From Enterobacter cloacae complex sp. ECNIH7 (GTDB lineage: Bacteria > Pseudomonadota > Gammaproteobacteria > Enterobacterales > Enterobacteriaceae), in assembly GCF_002208095.1 (NCBI RefSeq), contig NZ_CP017990.1:4712001-4776000 (forward strand): a DNA stretch of 64,000 nt, given 5' to 3'. This document shows, piece after piece, positions 1 to 24,973 of the stretch (position 1 is the stretch's first letter; each line of letters starts with the position of its first letter). A program made the translations under genes and the position numbers. The notes below the pieces were generated by a model. The model saw only the letters and a list, made by a program, of their open reading frames with translations. It made no database searches and was not told where the DNA came from.

Positions 1-1365
1 ATTCTGGGTGCAGGACAGGTGGGCGGAACGCTGGCGGAAAACCTGGTTGGCGAAAACAACGACATCACAATTGTTGATACCAACGGCGATCGCCTGCGCG
101 TCTTGCAGGACAAGTTTGACCTGCGCGTGGTGCAGGGTCATGGTTCGCATCCACGTGTCCTTCGTGAGGCGGGCGCCGACGATGCCGACATGCTGGTTGC
201 GGTAACCAGTTCTGACGAAACCAATATGGTGGCCTGTCAGGTGGCATACTCGCTTTTCAACACGCCAAACCGAATTGCGCGTATTCGCTCTCCGGACTAT
301 GTTCGCGATGCTGAAAAACTGTTTAATTCCGAAGCGGTCCCCATTGACCACCTCATCGCGCCAGAACAGCTGGTTATCGACAATATCTATCGCCTGATTG
401 AATATCCGGGTGCCCTGCAGGTGGTGAACTTTGCCGAGGGCAAAGTGAGCCTGGCAGTGGTTAAGGCCTATTATGGCGGACCATTGATCGGCAATGCGCT
501 TTCCACCATGCGCGAGCACATGCCGCATATCGATACGCGCGTTGCAGCGATTTTCCGTCACGACAGGCCAATTCGCCCGCAAGGCTCCACGATTGTCGAA
601 GCCGGTGATGAGGTCTTCTTTATTACGGCCTCACAGCATATTCGTGCGGTGATGAGTGAACTTCAGCGTCTCGAAAAACCCTATAAACGCATTATGCTGG
701 TCGGCGGCGGCAATATCGGTGCCGGTCTGGCACATCGGCTGGAAAAAGATTACAGCGTGAAGTTGATCGAGCGCGATCAACAGCGTGCTGCTGAACTGGC
801 GGAAAAACTTCAAAATACGATTGTATTTTATGGTGATGCGTCTGATCAGGAGTTGCTGGCTGAAGAGCATATTGATCAAGTTGATCTCTTTATTGCCGTC
901 ACCAACGACGACGAGGCGAATATAATGTCCGCCATGCTCGCGAAGCGCATGGGGGCTAAAAAAGTCATGGTGCTTATTCAGCGCAAGGCGTATGTCGATC
1001 TGGTTCAGGGCAGCGTTATTGATATTGCCATTTCCCCTCAGCAGGCGACAATTTCCGCGCTCCTGAGCCATGTTCGTAAAGCGGATATTGTCGGTGTGTC
1101 ATCGCTCCGCCGTGGCGTAGCGGAAGCCATTGAAGCCGTTGCTCATGGAGATGAAACGACGTCGCGCGTCGTCGGCCGTTCGATCGACGAAATTAAACTG
1201 CCGCCAGGCACGATTATCGGCGCCGTTGTGCGCGGGAATGATGTCATGATTGCCAATGATAATTTACGAATTGAGCAAGGCGATCACGTTATTATGTTCC
1301 TTACCGATAAAAAGTTTATTACCGACGTCGAACGTTTATTCCAGCCAAGTCCATTCTTCCTTTAA
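1..1365 (+). CDS. trkA: Trk potassium uptake regulatory subunit TrkA (5' partial)
   Basis: Peripheral cytoplasmic NAD(H)-binding subunit that gates the TrkH/TrkG potassium channels. The frame is open from base 1 with ILGAGQVGG, the first Rossmann nucleotide-binding motif. In E. coli this begins at residue 5, so only four codons are missing and the full protein would have 458 residues, the usual length. A second glycine-rich motif ([12 protein letters not shown], about residues 230-241) starts the second half, giving the duplicated RCK-N/RCK-C architecture typical of TrkA. A strong hairpin follows the stop. The upstream neighbour lies outside the window. Identification rests on near-identity with E. 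coli TrkA as remembered. Confidence 0.97.
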   Translation: MLGAGQVGGTLAENLVGENNDITIVDTNGDRLRVLQDKFDLRVVQGHGSHPRVLREAGADDADMLVAVTSSDETNMVACQVAYSLFNTPNRIARIRSPDYVRDAEKLFNSEAVPIDHLIAPEQLVIDNIYRLIEYPGALQVVNFAEGKVSLAVVKAYYGGPLIGNALSTMREHMPHIDTRVAAIFRHDRPIRPQGSTIVEAGDEVFFITASQHIRAVMSELQRLEKPYKRIMLVGGGNIGAGLAHRLEKDYSVKLIERDQQRAAELAEKLQNTIVFYGDASDQELLAEEHIDQVDLFIAVTNDDEANIMSAMLAKRMGAKKVMVLIQRKAYVDLVQGSVIDIAISPQQATISALLSHVRKADIVGVSSLRRGVAEAIEAVAHGDETTSRVVGRSIDEIKLPPGTIIGAVVRGNDVMIANDNLRIEQGDHVIMFLTDKKFITDVERLFQPSPFFL

Positions 1366-1371
1366 AGAATT

Positions 1372-1405
1372 GGGTGCTCGAGAAAGAGCACCCTTACTTT
1401 ATCCT
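1372..1405 (+). terminator. Rho-independent terminator after trkA
   Basis: GGGTGCTC (1372-1379) and GAGCACCC (1386-1393) form a perfect 8 bp stem with loop GAGAAA, followed by the T-rich stretch TTACTTTATCCTTTT. It begins seven bases after the trkA stop. Confidence 0.8.
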
Positions 1406-1511
1406 TTTCATTTCTGTGCCTTTTGTTTTTCATAATGTTTAATTATCCCGAATGGCAATTGGCTAATGATTTGTTAAACTTAAACTCGTCAGCTGGCACA
1501 AGGAGAGAACA

Positions 1512-1922
1512 ATGAGTTTTATTAAAGAATTTCGCGAATTTGCGATGCGCGGGAACGTGGTGGATTTGGCAGTGGGTGTCATTATTGGTGCGGCATTCGG
1601 CAAGATTGTTTCATCATTAGTGGCCGACATTATCATGCCACCTTTAGGATTGTTAATCGGCGGCATTGATTTCAAACAGTTCGCTTTCACGCTGCGTGAA
1701 GCGCAGGGTGATGTTCCGGCAGTAGTAATGCACTACGGCGTATTTATTCAGAACGTATTTGATTTTGTGATTGTCGCGTTTGCCATATTTATGGCTATCA
1801 AGCTGATCAACAGGCTCAACCGTAAAAAAGAAGAGCCGGCTGCAGCACCTGCGCCAACAAAAGAAGAAGTGCTGTTAAGTGAGATCCGCGATCTGTTAAA
1901 AGAGCAGAATAATCGCGTGTAA
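1512..1922 (+). CDS. mscL: Large-conductance mechanosensitive channel MscL
   Basis: Inner-membrane homopentameric channel that opens near lytic membrane tension and releases solutes on hypo-osmotic shock. The 136-residue protein has the amphipathic N-terminus [15 protein letters not shown], a first transmembrane helix at about residues 15-45 containing the gate-lining [14 protein letters not shown], a periplasmic loop, a second helix at about 72-100, and a charged, alanine/proline-containing C-terminal helix. An AAGGAGA ribosome binding site lies just before the ATG. It is convergent with arfA: the two stop codons are adjacent, so the arfA hairpin lies immediately downstream of mscL, as in E. 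coli. Confidence 0.97.
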   Translation: MSFIKEFREFAMRGNVVDLAVGVIIGAAFGKIVSSLVADIIMPPLGLLIGGIDFKQFAFTLREAQGDVPAVVMHYGVFIQNVFDFVIVAFAIFMAIKLINRLNRKKEEPAAAPAPTKEEVLLSEIRDLLKEQNNRV

Positions 1923-2138
1923 TCAATAGATAAAAGCAGGAAGGCCAGTGGTAAATAAGCGATTCGCTTGCTTGCCACTGGCCTCCCAGTTACCCCGTTT
2001 TTCATGTTTGTCTTTACGCAGATAACTTCCTTTCCCTTTTTTATTCTTCTCAACGCGCTGCCTGAATAACGGGTCGTGAAGTAACGCCTCAATGGCATTG
2101 TCCTTAATTTGTCCTTTCGTGTGCTGATAGCGGCTCAT
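1923..2138 (-). CDS. arfA: Alternative ribosome-rescue factor ArfA
   Basis: ArfA frees ribosomes stalled on non-stop mRNA by recruiting release factor 2, and backs up tmRNA. The 71-codon frame starts [20 protein letters not shown], the conserved N-terminus, followed by a Lys/Arg-rich rRNA-contacting segment ([20 protein letters not shown]). In E. coli the arfA mRNA carries a hairpin near its 3' end that is cut by RNase III or terminates transcription, so the message is non-stop and its product is tagged unless tmRNA fails. A matching hairpin lies at about codons 52-66 here (1942-1984). The active protein is therefore inferred to be truncated to about 55 residues. Formerly yhdL. Confidence 0.95.
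   Translation of the reverse strand: MSRYQHTKGQIKDNAIEALLHDPLFRQRVEKNKKGKGSYLRKDKHEKRGNWEASGKQANRLFTTGLPAFIY
1942..1984 (-). promoter_or_regulatory. Intragenic hairpin that makes arfA mRNA non-stop
   Basis: AGGCCAGTGG (1942-1951) pairs perfectly with CCACTGGCCT (1975-1984). The inside continues with a weaker stem ending in AAGCG-ATT-CGCTT, so nearly all 43 bases can fold. It lies inside the arfA coding sequence just before the stop codon, where the RNase III site/terminator of E. coli arfA is found. Function is inferred from that family knowledge. Confidence 0.75.
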
Positions 2139-2195
2139 AATGTCTCCAGAGCAGGGTTTATGACGACGGGAGTCTAGACCCGGTTGAACTAAAAA

Positions 2196-2621
2196 TCAAC
2201 AGCCCTGCGTTTCTCCACTCGCTCCCTGTTCAAGGGCTTCGAGGATTGAACAATAAATGCTGCTGTGTGCCGTACCGCAGCAGGCAGCATTCAGCCTTTG
2301 CAGAGAGCGCTGCATGGTTTGCAGTTCCTGTATACGCGCTTCGACTTCATCCAGCCGGGCCTGCACGATGCTTTTAGATTCCTGGCAGGTGTGATGTTCC
2401 GGATCGATGCGGATCGATAATAACTCGCGGATCGAATCCAGCGTGAAACCGAGCTGACGCGCATAACGAATAAACCGCAGGCGCTGCAGATCGTTATCGG
2501 TATAAAGGCGAAAGCCTCCTTCAGTACGTACTTCATGATCGATCATCTGCTGCTTTTCGTAATATCGGATGGTATCCGGCGTAACGTTCGCAAGCTTCGC
2601 AAGTTCACCGATGCGGTACAT
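2196..2621 (-). CDS. zntR: Zn(II)-responsive MerR-family regulator ZntR
   Basis: Cytoplasmic dimeric activator that senses free zinc and switches on the zinc exporter gene zntA (not in this window) by untwisting its promoter. The 141-residue protein has the MerR N-terminal winged helix-turn-helix (MYRIGELAKLANVTPDTIRYYE), a long dimerisation helix at about 78-110, and a C-terminal metal loop. All known zinc ligands are present: C79, C114, C115, H119 and C124. It lies two bases downstream of yhdN and is probably co-transcribed with it. The cysteine-rich tail, together with the E. coli-like neighbours, separates it from CueR. Confidence 0.96.
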   Translation of the reverse strand: MYRIGELAKLANVTPDTIRYYEKQQMIDHEVRTEGGFRLYTDNDLQRLRFIRYARQLGFTLDSIRELLSIRIDPEHHTCQESKSIVQARLDEVEARIQELQTMQRSLQRLNAACCGTAHSSIYCSILEALEQGASGETQGC

Positions 2622-2623
2622 AA

Positions 2624-2992
2624 CTACTCCTCGCTTATTTTCTGCAGCAATCTTTCACCGTATTCACCGTGAAGAAAATTAGTGTTCATCCCAGCCTGGC
2701 GCAGCTTGAGTTCAAGCAGGGCGAGACGGCGGCTAAGTTCAGAATGTCGTGGATCGTCATGGCGGATCTCTTTGAGAAGATCGGCCAGTTCAACAGCTTC
2801 TCTGCGCTGTTCAAGCTCCGGGGGGAGACAGCCCGCATTTTTCAGCAAACGGTATCCAGCCCGAAGTTCAGGCGCGATGTGCGAATCATCGTCAAGCGCA
2901 AGGGGTTCGCCGCTTCCCGGGAGATCGTCGAATTCACCTTTTTTTTGGGCATCGCGAATATGGCGTTCTGCCCACTGGTCGAGCAACCACAT
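2624..2992 (-). CDS. yhdN: DUF1992 family protein YhdN
   Basis: A 122-residue soluble protein of unknown biochemical role, homologous to the conserved part of eukaryotic DnaJ homolog subfamily C member 28. It begins MWLLDQWAERHIRDAQKKGEFDDLPGSG; the short helix followed by the FDDLPGSGEPL motif is the hallmark of the family. No signal peptide or membrane segment is visible. It is transcribed leftward into zntR with a two-base gap, and its start lies just beyond the alpha-operon terminator. Confidence 0.9.
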   Translation of the reverse strand: MWLLDQWAERHIRDAQKKGEFDDLPGSGEPLALDDDSHIAPELRAGYRLLKNAGCLPPELEQRREAVELADLLKEIRHDDPRHSELSRRLALLELKLRQAGMNTNFLHGEYGERLLQKISEE

Positions 2993-3058
2993 TACCAGCT
3001 CCAGGGATTGAACAGAATTGATACAGACATTTTAGAGAAGTGGTGGTATCGCGGATAT

Positions 3059-3082
3059 AAAAAAACCCGCCGGAGCGGGTTT
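3059..3082 (-). terminator. Terminator of the alpha operon after rplQ
   Basis: AAACCCGC (3063-3070) and GCGGGTTT (3075-3082) form an 8 bp stem with loop CGGA. On the minus strand it is followed by a run of T residues, just past the rplQ stop. Confidence 0.88.
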
Positions 3083-3099
3083 TTTTACGTTACTGCAGA

Positions 3100-3507
<408 letters not shown>

Positions 3508-3523
3508 TTAACCTGTGATCCGG

Positions 3524-4513
3524 TTACTCGTCAGCAATGCTTGCCGGTGGCCAGTTTTCCAGGCGCATGCCCAGAGACAGACCACGTGAAGCCAGCACGT
3601 CTTTAATCTCAGTAAGAGATTTTTTACCCAGGTTCGGCGTTTTCAGCAACTCAACCTCGGTACGCTGTACCAGATCACCGATATAGTGGATAGCTTCTGC
3701 CTTGAGGCAGTTAGCAGAGCGGACAGTCAACTCGAGATCGTCAACAGGGCGCAGCAGGATCGGATCGAATTCTGGTTTCTCTTCTTTCACTTCCGGCTGA
3801 CGTACATCACGTAAGTCAACGAAAGCTTCCAGTTGTTCTGCCAGGATGGTTGCCGCACGACGAATCGCCTCTTCAGGATCGATTGTGCCGTTGGTTTCCA
3901 TTTCGATGACCAGCTTGTCCAGGTCGGTACGCTGTTCTACACGCGCTGCTTCAACATTGTAGGCAATACGCTCTACAGGGCTATAGCATGCGTCGACCAG
4001 CAGACGGCCGATTGGGCGCTCATCTTCTTCCGAATGAATTCGGGCAGAAGCCGGCACATAACCACGACCGCGCTGAACTTTGATACGCATGCTAATAGCT
4101 GCGTTCTCATCGGTCAGGTGGCAGATCACGTGCTGCGGCTTGACGATTTCAACATCACCGTCATGGGTGATGTCGGCTGCAGTCACAGGGCCAATGCCAG
4201 ATTTATTCAGAGTAAGAATAACTTCATCTTTACCCTGAACTCTCACCGCCAGCCCTTTCAGGTTGAGCAGGATTTCAAGGATATCTTCCTGAACGCCTTC
4301 TTTGGTGCTGTACTCATGAAGTACACCATCAATCTCAACCTCGGTCACCGCGCAACCCGGCATCGATGAGAGCAGAATACGGCGCAGTGCGTTACCCAGA
4401 GTATGGCCAAAGCCACGCTCTAAAGGCTCAAGGGTCACCTTGGCGTGCGTCGAACTCACTTGCTCGATATCTACCAGGCGCGGTTTTAGAAACTCTGTCA
4501 CAGAACCCTGCAT
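3524..4513 (-). CDS. rpoA: DNA-directed RNA polymerase alpha subunit
   Basis: The alpha dimer nucleates assembly of RNA polymerase, and its C-terminal domain contacts UP elements and activators such as CRP. The 329-residue length is standard. Visible parts: N-terminal dimerisation domain (about 1-235, with [20 protein letters not shown] at 33-52), a flexible acidic linker ([10 protein letters not shown]), and the C-terminal domain (about 250-329) with the helix-hairpin-helix [19 protein letters not shown]. It lies between rpsD and rplQ in the alpha operon; E. coli synthesises it largely independently of S4 feedback. Confidence 0.99.
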
Positions 4514-4538
4514 TGTGTCCTCTCTTTGGTACTAAGCT

Positions 4539-5162
<624 letters not shown>

Positions 5163-5192
5163 CTATCTCCAACTAACCTAAAAAACGGAGCG

Positions 5193-5585
<393 letters not shown>

Positions 5586-5598
5586 TCAATCACCCCGA

Positions 5599-6048
<450 letters not shown>

Positions 6049-6054
6049 CTGGCT

Positions 6055-6083
6055 AATCTAGCCAGCTCAACCCAACTTTGCAA
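6055..6083 (-). promoter_or_regulatory. Alpha-operon promoter
   Basis: On the minus strand TTGCAA (6078-6083) and TAGATT (6055-6060) are separated by 17 bases and match the E. coli alpha promoter. A perfect inverted repeat GCTGGCTA-ATC-TAGCCAGC (6048-6066) overlaps the -10 and start region. Confidence 0.8.
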
Positions 6084-6101
6084 GAAAAATATGCGAAATA
6101 A

Positions 6102-7581
<1,480 letters not shown>

Positions 7582-7588
7582 CTGCTAC

Positions 7589-8722
<1,134 letters not shown>

Positions 8723-8727
8723 CTACC

Positions 8728-10035
<1,308 letters not shown>

Positions 10036-10059
10036 TTACTCCCGTGATTCAATTGGTAA

Positions 10060-10365
<306 letters not shown>

Positions 10366-10379
10366 TCAGTAACCCTACC

Positions 10380-11642
<1,263 letters not shown>

Positions 11643-11710
11643 CTAATGTCAACTACTACCTGAGACTCTAAAATCAGAGCCGTTAAAAAGCCCCATATCG
11701 AGGGCGCGGC

Positions 11711-11739
11711 ATTATAACACCGCTTCTGCAATATGGGTA
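11711..11739 (-). promoter_or_regulatory. spc operon promoter
   Basis: On the minus strand a perfect TATAAT (11711-11716) lies 17 bases from TACCCA (11734-11739). The surrounding CTACCCATAT...GCGGTGTTATAATGCC matches the E. coli spc promoter as remembered, including its poor -35 element. Confidence 0.85.
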
Positions 11740-11774
11740 GAAAAAATAAACGGCTCATCGCTGAGCCGTTTATT
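11739..11774 (-). terminator. S10 operon terminator after rpsQ
   Basis: AATAAACGGCTCA (11745-11757) and TGAGCCGTTTATT (11762-11774) form a perfect 13 bp stem with a four-base loop. It is followed on the minus strand by more T residues (TTTTTTCT), and its end overlaps the -35 element of the spc promoter. Confidence 0.88.
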
Positions 11775-11796
11775 CGTATTGAGAAGGCGTACTGTA

Positions 11797-13725
<1,929 letters not shown>

Positions 13726-13730
13726 CTACC

Positions 13731-14012
<282 letters not shown>

Positions 14013-14025
14013 TTATCCTCTAAAA

Positions 14026-16421
<2,396 letters not shown>

Positions 16422-16441
16422 TCAATCGCTCGATGACCTGA

Positions 16442-16922
<481 letters not shown>

Positions 16923-16928
16923 CCGCGC

Positions 16929-16956
16929 ATTATACGTAAATCTGGACAAGACGCAA
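16929..16956 (-). promoter_or_regulatory. S10 operon promoter
   Basis: On the minus strand a perfect TATAAT (16929-16934) lies 16 bases from TTGCGT (16951-16956). The predicted start, about 16922, gives a leader of the length known for the E. coli S10 operon. Confidence 0.8.
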
Positions 16957-17133
16957 GTGCCGTTTAGAAATTAAGCGCCAGAGGCGCAGTATGCGTAAGG
17001 GCGCGCAACTTTTTACGCAATGTATCCCTTCTCAAGGCTTTGTCTCGAGCCCCTACGCAAGTGTCGTTTTTATAGATTGCCGACCAGGCCGATTATAGCG
17101 AGGATGCGCTCAAACCCCTTTGAGGCCTTTACC
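16957..17133 (+). other. Divergent intergenic region between rpsJ promoter and prepilin peptidase
   Basis: No convincing gene was seen. The reading frame of the following peptidase stays open upstream to 17020, but the upstream peptide has no resemblance to the family. A GAGG at 17122-17125 serves as ribosome binding site for the ATG at 17134. Confidence 0.5.
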
Positions 17134-17607
17134 ATGTTAACCACCCTCCCCTTTTTGCTGATCTATTTTTCGCTGACTGCCTTTCTTGTACATGCGGATA
17201 TTCGCTACGGACTGCTTCCCGATAAATTTCTCTGCCCGCTGCTATGGGCGGGCCTGCTCTTCCAGCTCTGTGTCCAACCTGATTTTCTGCCAAGTGCAGT
17301 GGTGGGTGCGATGGCTGGATATGTCGGCTTTGCCGTTATTTACTGGGGATATCGGTTTATCTGCCGGCGTGAAGGGATGGGATACGGCGATGTAAAATAC
17401 CTGGCGGCGCTTGGTGCGTGGCATGGCTGGTGCATACTGCCTACGCTGGCGTTACTCGCTGCGCTTATGGCTCTACTTAGCATTCTTGTGTTTTCGTTAC
17501 TCACCGGCGATAAGGGAGCATTAAAAAACCCACTGCCTTTTGGGCCATTTCTGGCAGCAGCGGGTTTATGCGTAGGCTGGAAGACGGTGGTTACTCTTCC
17601 ACTTTAA
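17134..17607 (+). CDS. Short type IV prepilin peptidase-like protein (GspO/HopD type)
   Basis: Predicted polytopic inner-membrane aspartyl protease of family A24, which cleaves leader peptides of type IV pilins and type II pseudopilins. The chosen ATG gives 157 residues and has a GAGG eight bases upstream. Both catalytic aspartates are visible: D22 in [11 protein letters not shown] and D86 in GMGYGD. It aligns with about the last two-thirds of E. coli GspO (225 residues) and lacks the N-terminal segment and the CxxC-containing methyltransferase domain of full PilD enzymes. No secretion operon accompanies it; possible substrates are the type IV pilus-like Hof proteins encoded at 55-58 kb and elsewhere. 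Its 3' end overlaps bfr by 17 bases. Confidence 0.8.
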   Translation: MLTTLPFLLIYFSLTAFLVHADIRYGLLPDKFLCPLLWAGLLFQLCVQPDFLPSAVVGAMAGYVGFAVIYWGYRFICRREGMGYGDVKYLAALGAWHGWCILPTLALLAALMALLSILVFSLLTGDKGALKNPLPFGPFLAAAGLCVGWKTVVTLPL

Positions 17608-18067
17608 TCTGCGACTGAAGGTAGTTCTGCAGACCGATTTTAGCAATCAGATCCAGCTCCGTTTCCAGCCAGTCAATATGGCCTTCTTCATCGGCCAGGA
17701 TCTGGATCATCATATCGCGACTGACGTAGTCATGTACGCTGTCAGCATAGGCAATGGCTTCACGGAGATCTTTGGCGCCTTCAAGCTCCAGCCTGAGGTC
17801 GGAACGCAGCATCTCTTCGACATCTTCTCCGATGCCCAGCTTTCCGAGATCCTGCAGGTTTGGAATACCTTCAAGGAATAAAATACGCTCGATATATTTA
17901 TCAGCGTGCTTCATTTCATCGATCGATTCATGGTACTCAACGTCGTTCAGACGTTTAAGCCCCCAGTTTTTGAACATTCTCGCGTGAAGAAAGTACTGGT
18001 TAATTGCGACAAGCTCATTTCCCAATAATTTATTGAGATAACTTATGATTTTAACATCACCTTTCAT
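17591..18067 (-). CDS. bfr: Bacterioferritin
   Basis: 24-subunit haem-containing iron store that oxidises Fe(II) and deposits a mineral core in the cytoplasm. The 158-residue protein keeps the complete ferroxidase centre (E18, E51, H54, E94, E127, H130) and the haem-ligand M52. It lies downstream of bfd in the same direction, the usual pairing: Bfd reduces Bfr to release iron. The gene overlaps the convergent prepilin peptidase gene by 17 bases, as expected from the E. coli gspO-bfr order. Confidence 0.98.
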   Translation of the reverse strand: MKGDVKIISYLNKLLGNELVAINQYFLHARMFKNWGLKRLNDVEYHESIDEMKHADKYIERILFLEGIPNLQDLGKLGIGEDVEEMLRSDLRLELEGAKDLREAIAYADSVHDYVSRDMMIQILADEEGHIDWLETELDLIAKIGLQNYLQSQIKVEE

Positions 18068-18139
18068 TATATAGTCCCTCCGCTTCCACTCATTGAAGCG
18101 TAGATCGGGCTACAGGGATGTCAAAAAAAAGATGGGCGC

Positions 18140-18334
18140 TTACGCGATCTCTTTGTATTCCGGGATCTGCATCAATTCGTCCTGCATGATCTCTCGCGCA
18201 GCACGTACACATTTACCGCATTGATTTCCCACCGGAACAAATTTGCGTAGCTGCTGAAATGACTGAGGCTGAAACTGACGAACGGCCTGACGTATTTTCT
18301 TGTCGCTTACACCATTACATAAACAAACGTACAT
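18140..18334 (-). CDS. bfd: Bacterioferritin-associated ferredoxin Bfd
   Basis: [2Fe-2S] ferredoxin that donates electrons to bacterioferritin haem to mobilise stored iron. The 64-residue protein begins MYVCLCNGVSDKKIRQAVRQ. The four cluster cysteines are C4, C6, C39 and C42, in the CxC...CxxC pattern specific to the family. It precedes bfr by 72 bases. A Fur-like operator is visible upstream, fitting induction under iron limitation. Confidence 0.97.
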   Translation of the reverse strand: MYVCLCNGVSDKKIRQAVRQFQPQSFQQLRKFVPVGNQCGKCVRAAREIMQDELMQIPEYKEIA

Positions 18335-18370
18335 AGAGACTCCCGTTCAAATTATGCGCAAAGTGTAAGT

Positions 18371-18389
18371 GAGAATGGTTATGATTACA
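18371..18389 (-). promoter_or_regulatory. Candidate Fur box upstream of bfd
   Basis: GAGAATGGTTATGATTACA matches 13 of 19 positions of the Fur consensus GATAATGATAATCATTATC. It lies about 40 bases upstream of the bfd start codon, in the expected promoter region. bfd is Fur-repressed in E. coli. Confidence 0.55.
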
Positions 18390-18468
18390 ATAGCACAAAC
18401 GCCACAATACGGGGCGGGAGCAGGCAAAAAATGCGAAATTTTGTGACAGTGCCTGGGCGGCAGAAAAC

Positions 18469-18497
18469 AAAAAAGGACGCCGAAGCGTCCTTTTTTT
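18469..18497 (-). terminator. str operon terminator after tufA
   Basis: AAAAGGACGC and GCGTCCTTTT (18471-18480, 18485-18494) form a 10 bp stem with loop CGAA and A/T runs on both sides. It ends tufA transcription and could also work from the other strand. Confidence 0.88.
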
Positions 18498-18513
18498 ATT
18501 CAGGGATAATTAA

Positions 18514-21894
<3,381 letters not shown>

Positions 21895-21978
21895 TTATAT
21901 CTTTAGGCGTTCAGTTAAGTTACCCAGAGCGGGCGGCTTCTCTGAAGCGCCCGCCTGGTGACTAATACTCCGAAGGGA

Positions 21979-23023
<1,045 letters not shown>

Positions 23024-23044
23024 GAAATATACAGCGATCTCAAA

Positions 23045-23332
23045 TCACCAGTTCATTTGACTGGCGTGCGTCACAGTAAGATTGACGAAATCAGTATAGC
23101 CAACCACGTCAATTTTGGTTGAAATTTGACCAGAAAGACCCCGCGCATCCAGATCGTCCTTCAGCGCAGAGACTGTTATGGGGGCATTCGTGAGAATTTC
23201 AACGAAACGACTGCCTTCCAGTGCGGCAAGCACGCCATCCTGAATCAGCAGCAGATCATCACCTTCGCGCAGCATACTCAGTAATGCGTCGATATCACAT
23301 TGCCACGGTGAATGGCTCAGAGTATGGAGCAT
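23045..23332 (-). CDS. tusB: Sulfur relay protein TusB (DsrH-like)
   Basis: Subunit of the TusBCD complex that carries persulfide sulfur from TusA to TusE for MnmA-dependent 2-thiolation of the tRNA wobble uridine. The 95-residue protein begins [20 protein letters not shown] and has the small DsrE/H fold. It lacks the catalytic cysteine that TusD carries. Last of the yheO-tusD-tusC-tusB run, seven bases after tusC. Confidence 0.93.
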   Translation of the reverse strand: MLHTLSHSPWQCDIDALLSMLREGDDLLLIQDGVLAALEGSRFVEILTNAPITVSALKDDLDARGLSGQISTKIDVVGYTDFVNLTVTHASQMNW

Positions 23333-23339
23333 GTCAGCC

Positions 23340-23699
23340 TCAGAAAGTCAGAACGGTGTCGTAGTGGGAAAGGTGTTCGCGCAATGCAGCAGAAGACATG
23401 ACTGTCACATCCAGCACGAAAGGCGTTGCCTCGTTTAAACCGCGCGCGGCCAGGGAGTCGGCACAGACATAGAAGGTTTCGATATCGTAAAGCGGTAACA
23501 CTTTGAACGTTGCGATGTAATCACGCGCCAGAATGGCCTGAGGCTGTTGCCCCGCCAGAAGCTGAAATACGCCGTCGCCCAAAAAGAAGACACCGATATC
23601 TTCGGTCAATGCTGAGGTCGCGAGCAGCGCATCCAGCCCTTCTCTGCCTGACGCATTGCCGTGCGGTGCGGAGGCAAAAACAAACGCGACACGCTTCAT
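23340..23699 (-). CDS. tusC: Sulfur relay protein TusC (DsrF-like)
   Basis: Middle subunit of the TusBCD heterohexamer for tRNA 2-thiouridine synthesis. The 119-residue sequence [20 protein letters not shown]... has the DsrE/F fold, with the glycine-rich first loop and the segment [10 protein letters not shown]. Its start overlaps the tusD stop by one base and its stop lies seven bases before tusB, so the three are coupled. Confidence 0.93.
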   Translation of the reverse strand: MKRVAFVFASAPHGNASGREGLDALLATSALTEDIGVFFLGDGVFQLLAGQQPQAILARDYIATFKVLPLYDIETFYVCADSLAARGLNEATPFVLDVTVMSSAALREHLSHYDTVLTF

Positions 23700-24085
23700 C
23701 AGAATTGCACCACTCTGTCGCAGGTCAATGCCGCCTGTGCCAGTGCACCCAGGCCACTCAACGAAAAGCCGGGCTGCAGGTTAGAACCCGATAAACCAAG
23801 ACGCGCGGCTTCGGTTGCATCGGTCACGCCGCGGCGCAGTGCCGCCGCCACGCAGATGTGCAGTTCTACGCCCTGCTTTTCGTTTAATGCCTGCCAGGAA
23901 CGCACCAGATCGAACTCGTCGCTCGCCGGTGACGTAAACTGATTCGCGTTATACACCCCTTCCCGATAGAAGAAGACGCTCGCCAGCTCGTGTCCGGCCG
24001 CCAGTAGCGCATGCGCAAACTGCAGCGCGCTGCTGGCCTGCTGAGTGCCGTACGCCGGGCCTGTCACCATTAACGCAAAACGCAT
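23699..24085 (-). CDS. tusD: Sulfurtransferase subunit TusD
   Basis: Catalytic subunit of TusBCD that accepts sulfur from TusA as a persulfide. The 128-residue protein begins [20 protein letters not shown]. The active-site cysteine C78 is present in [15 protein letters not shown]. Overlaps yheO and tusC by one base each, consistent with a tightly coupled yheO-tusDCB transcript. Confidence 0.95.
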   Translation of the reverse strand: MRFALMVTGPAYGTQQASSALQFAHALLAAGHELASVFFYREGVYNANQFTSPASDEFDLVRSWQALNEKQGVELHICVAAALRRGVTDATEAARLGLSGSNLQPGFSLSGLGALAQAALTCDRVVQF

Positions 24086-24807
24086 TACTTGTCTTGTCCC
24101 AGGAAATCGCCGCTTTTGAACTGGCGAATGTAGAGGTAGACCGTGTGCTTGGAGATGTTCAGACGATCGGCCACCTGGTTGATGGCGTCTTTAATATCAA
24201 AAATCCCTTTTTCATAAAGATTGAGCACGATCTGACGATTCTTGGCGTTGTTCGAGACGTTGCGATCGGCATTCACCTCTTCAATCGTAAACTCAAGCGT
24301 CTGCGTCACCAGATCTTCAACAGAGGAGGCAAAGTTAACAGAAGAGCCAACATCCGGCGTTTCTGGTGGAATAAAGGTGCTCATGATTTGCGAGAATGGC
24401 ACATCAAGGTTCATGTTGATGCACAGCAGCCCAATAACACGATGCTCGCGGTTTCGAATCGCGATGGTTTCTGATTTCATCAGCACGCCGCTTTTGGCGC
24501 GGGTGAAATAGCATTTGGAGACGCTGCTGTCCGCGCCGGTCATGTCATGCAGCATACGCAATGCAAGGTCGGTAATTGGCGAACCAATTTTACGGCCAGT
24601 ATGCTCACCATTCGCAATGCGGATGGCGGAACACTTCAGATCTTGCAGGGAGTGCAATACGATTTCGCAGTGGGAGCCAATGAGCATCGCTAACCCGTCC
24701 ACTACCGCTTCGTAGGATTTCAGAATATCGAAGTCGGTCTGATCGAAAGGACGTTGATCCAGCAAATCAAGTTCACTGGTTTCGTTGGTTAAAAGCGACC
24801 TGGACAT
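24085..24807 (-). CDS. yheO: PAS-like helix-turn-helix transcriptional regulator YheO
   Basis: Predicted DNA-binding regulator. The 240-residue protein has an N-terminal YheO-type PAS-like sensor domain (about 25-135, with [20 protein letters not shown]). Its C-terminal helix-turn-helix is at about 190-232 ([20 protein letters not shown]...TVYLYIRQF). It leads the tusDCB genes, overlapping tusD by one base. I cannot state its target or ligand from the sequence; the fkpA terminator lies between it and fkpA. Confidence 0.88.
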   Translation of the reverse strand: MSRSLLTNETSELDLLDQRPFDQTDFDILKSYEAVVDGLAMLIGSHCEIVLHSLQDLKCSAIRIANGEHTGRKIGSPITDLALRMLHDMTGADSSVSKCYFTRAKSGVLMKSETIAIRNREHRVIGLLCINMNLDVPFSQIMSTFIPPETPDVGSSVNFASSVEDLVTQTLEFTIEEVNADRNVSNNAKNRQIVLNLYEKGIFDIKDAINQVADRLNISKHTVYLYIRQFKSGDFLGQDK

Positions 24808-24933
24808 GAAAAAAACACTCCTTTTCAGGAGCCTGTCGTTAGGTTTTCAGGGCAGGCTCATTATCTACACGGACAACTAAATTAATACAGCGTGCGTAGC
24901 GCTTTCCAGTGTTAATTATATCTGCCCCACAAT

Positions 24934-24967
24934 AAAAAAACCGCCGCCTGAAAGGCGGCGGTTTTTT
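24934..24967 (-). terminator. Terminator after fkpA
   Basis: AAACCGCCGCC and GGCGGCGGTTT form an 11 bp GC-rich stem with loop TGAAA, flanked by runs of A and T (24934-24967). It starts six bases beyond the fkpA stop. Confidence 0.9.
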
Positions 24968-24973
24968 TCAACA

